DNA of 6,139 bases from NCBI GenBank assembly GCA_937919795.1, contig CALFOA010000116.1, positions 1 to 6,139 of the forward strand. Direction: 5' to 3'. This DNA is from an uncultured Neisseria sp. GTDB taxonomy: Bacteria; Pseudomonadota; Gammaproteobacteria; Burkholderiales; Neisseriaceae. Position numbers and translations under genes: made by a program. A model generated the notes under the pieces. That model was not told the origin of the DNA, ran no database searches, and saw nothing but the letters and a program-made list of their open reading frames with translations. This document shows positions 5,870 through 6,139 of the stretch, in pieces. Numbering within the stretch: position 1 is the stretch's first letter; each line of letters begins with the position of its first letter.

Positions 5870-6019
5870 TTATTTGGAAACATCATCATCGTCGATGATG
5901 CTGTTGGCCGCATCATCATAGTTCTTCTTGTTTCGCTTACGCGTTACCACATAGATAACCAATATAAAACTAACGAATACCCATACGGTAAACAAACTAC
6001 GCGCCCAATTAAGATCCAT
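5870..6019 (-). CDS. ccoQ: CcoQ, small membrane subunit of cbb3 cytochrome c oxidase
   Basis: CcoQ is a one-helix protein that helps assemble or stabilise the cbb3 oxidase. The 49 residues contain one membrane segment (about 9-26, LFTVWVFVSFILVIYVVT), then a basic RKRNKK stop-transfer stretch and an acidic tail with four consecutive Asp. Size and plan match the CcoQ/FixQ family, and its place between ccoO and ccoP is canonical. The frame is open up to 6070, but the extra 17 codons overlap ccoO and are preceded by no ribosome-binding site. The ATG at 6019 is preceded by AAGG at a 7-nt spacing and follows the ccoO stop by 4 nt. The sequence itself is poorly conserved, so context carries much of the call. 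Confidence 0.9.
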   Translation of the reverse strand: MDLNWARSLFTVWVFVSFILVIYVVTRKRNKKNYDDAANSIIDDDDVSK

Positions 6020-6023
6020 CTTA

Positions 6024-6139
6024 TTACCTTGTATTTTGCAGAGTGGTGCCCAAACCTTGCAGATAGGCAATCACTGCATCCAATTCCGATTTATTAGCCA
6101 GCAATTCCGGTGCTGCTTTAAAGTCTTCTTCCGTATACG
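6024..6139 (-). CDS. ccoO: CcoO, monohaem subunit of cbb3 cytochrome c oxidase (C-terminal 37 codons only)
   Basis: The frame enters at the window edge and gives 37 residues, with KSELDAVIAYLQGLGTTL as the clearest part, then stops at TAA with a second TAA right behind it. The pattern (A)LD-A-VIAYLQ-LG is the usual C-terminal end of CcoO/FixO, the membrane-anchored cytochrome c subunit, whose single haem site would lie outside the window. Location directly upstream of ccoQ, 4 nt apart, supports this. The ccoQ ribosome-binding site lies across its end, so translation is probably coupled. Confidence 0.9.
   Translation of the reverse strand, partial: YTEEDFKAAPELLANKSELDAVIAYLQGLGTTLQNTR
6027..6030 (-). 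promoter_or_regulatory. ccoQ ribosome-binding site (AAGG)
   Basis: AAGG on the minus strand precedes the ATG at 6019 by 7 nt and overlaps the last sense codon of ccoO. It decides the ccoQ start: the upstream in-frame ATG at 6070 lies inside ccoO with no comparable signal. Confidence 0.65.

Noticed and set aside
6020..6070. 17-codon N-terminal extension of CcoQ
   Set aside because: It overlaps ccoO in another frame and lacks a ribosome-binding site.

Overview
The window most likely comes from a member of the Neisseriaceae. The clearest sign is a pair of inverted copies of TGCCTGTCTGAA in the one true intergenic region. That 12-mer is a variant of the neisserial DNA uptake sequence, and from memory it matches the dialect described for Neisseria wadsworthii and N. 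shayeganii. A cbb3 oxidase operon, a Lol operon with one permease gene, and an IS1016-like element fit the same group. The species itself is inference.

Layout, from the right end leftwards because nearly everything is on the minus strand. (1) 6139-4379 is the 3' part of a cbb3-type cytochrome c oxidase operon: the last 37 codons of ccoO, all of ccoQ, and all of ccoP. A strong rho-independent terminator at 4301-4355 follows. CcoP is unusual: after its two haem c domains it has an Ala/Pro-rich linker and an OmpA-like peptidoglycan-binding domain. (2) 4298-3554 is a complete 745-bp IS1595-family (IS1016-like) insertion sequence on the plus strand. It has 17-bp perfect terminal inverted repeats, an intact transposase, and a 7-bp direct repeat touching both ends. 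It landed at the outer end of the ccoP terminator's T-tract. (3) 3553-3358 is a 196-bp intergenic stretch with the two uptake sequences, a small hairpin and a plausible promoter for the next operon. (4) 3357-1434 carries the lipoprotein-export genes lolC/lolF and lolD, overlapping by 8 bp. (5) 1392 to about 196 is recD, the helicase subunit of RecBCD, 41 bp after lolD. It is broken: RecD similarity stops near residue 400, and the conserved C-terminal helicase motifs are absent. (6) 196-1 is an unrelated minus-strand reading frame of unknown function joined to recD out of frame. This marks a rearrangement, an element boundary or an assembly junction.

The working content is therefore microaerobic respiration (cco), outer-membrane lipoprotein sorting (lol), and a damaged recombination gene, with one recent-looking IS between the first two. 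Items most worth a second look are the CcoP-OmpA fusion and the recD junction.
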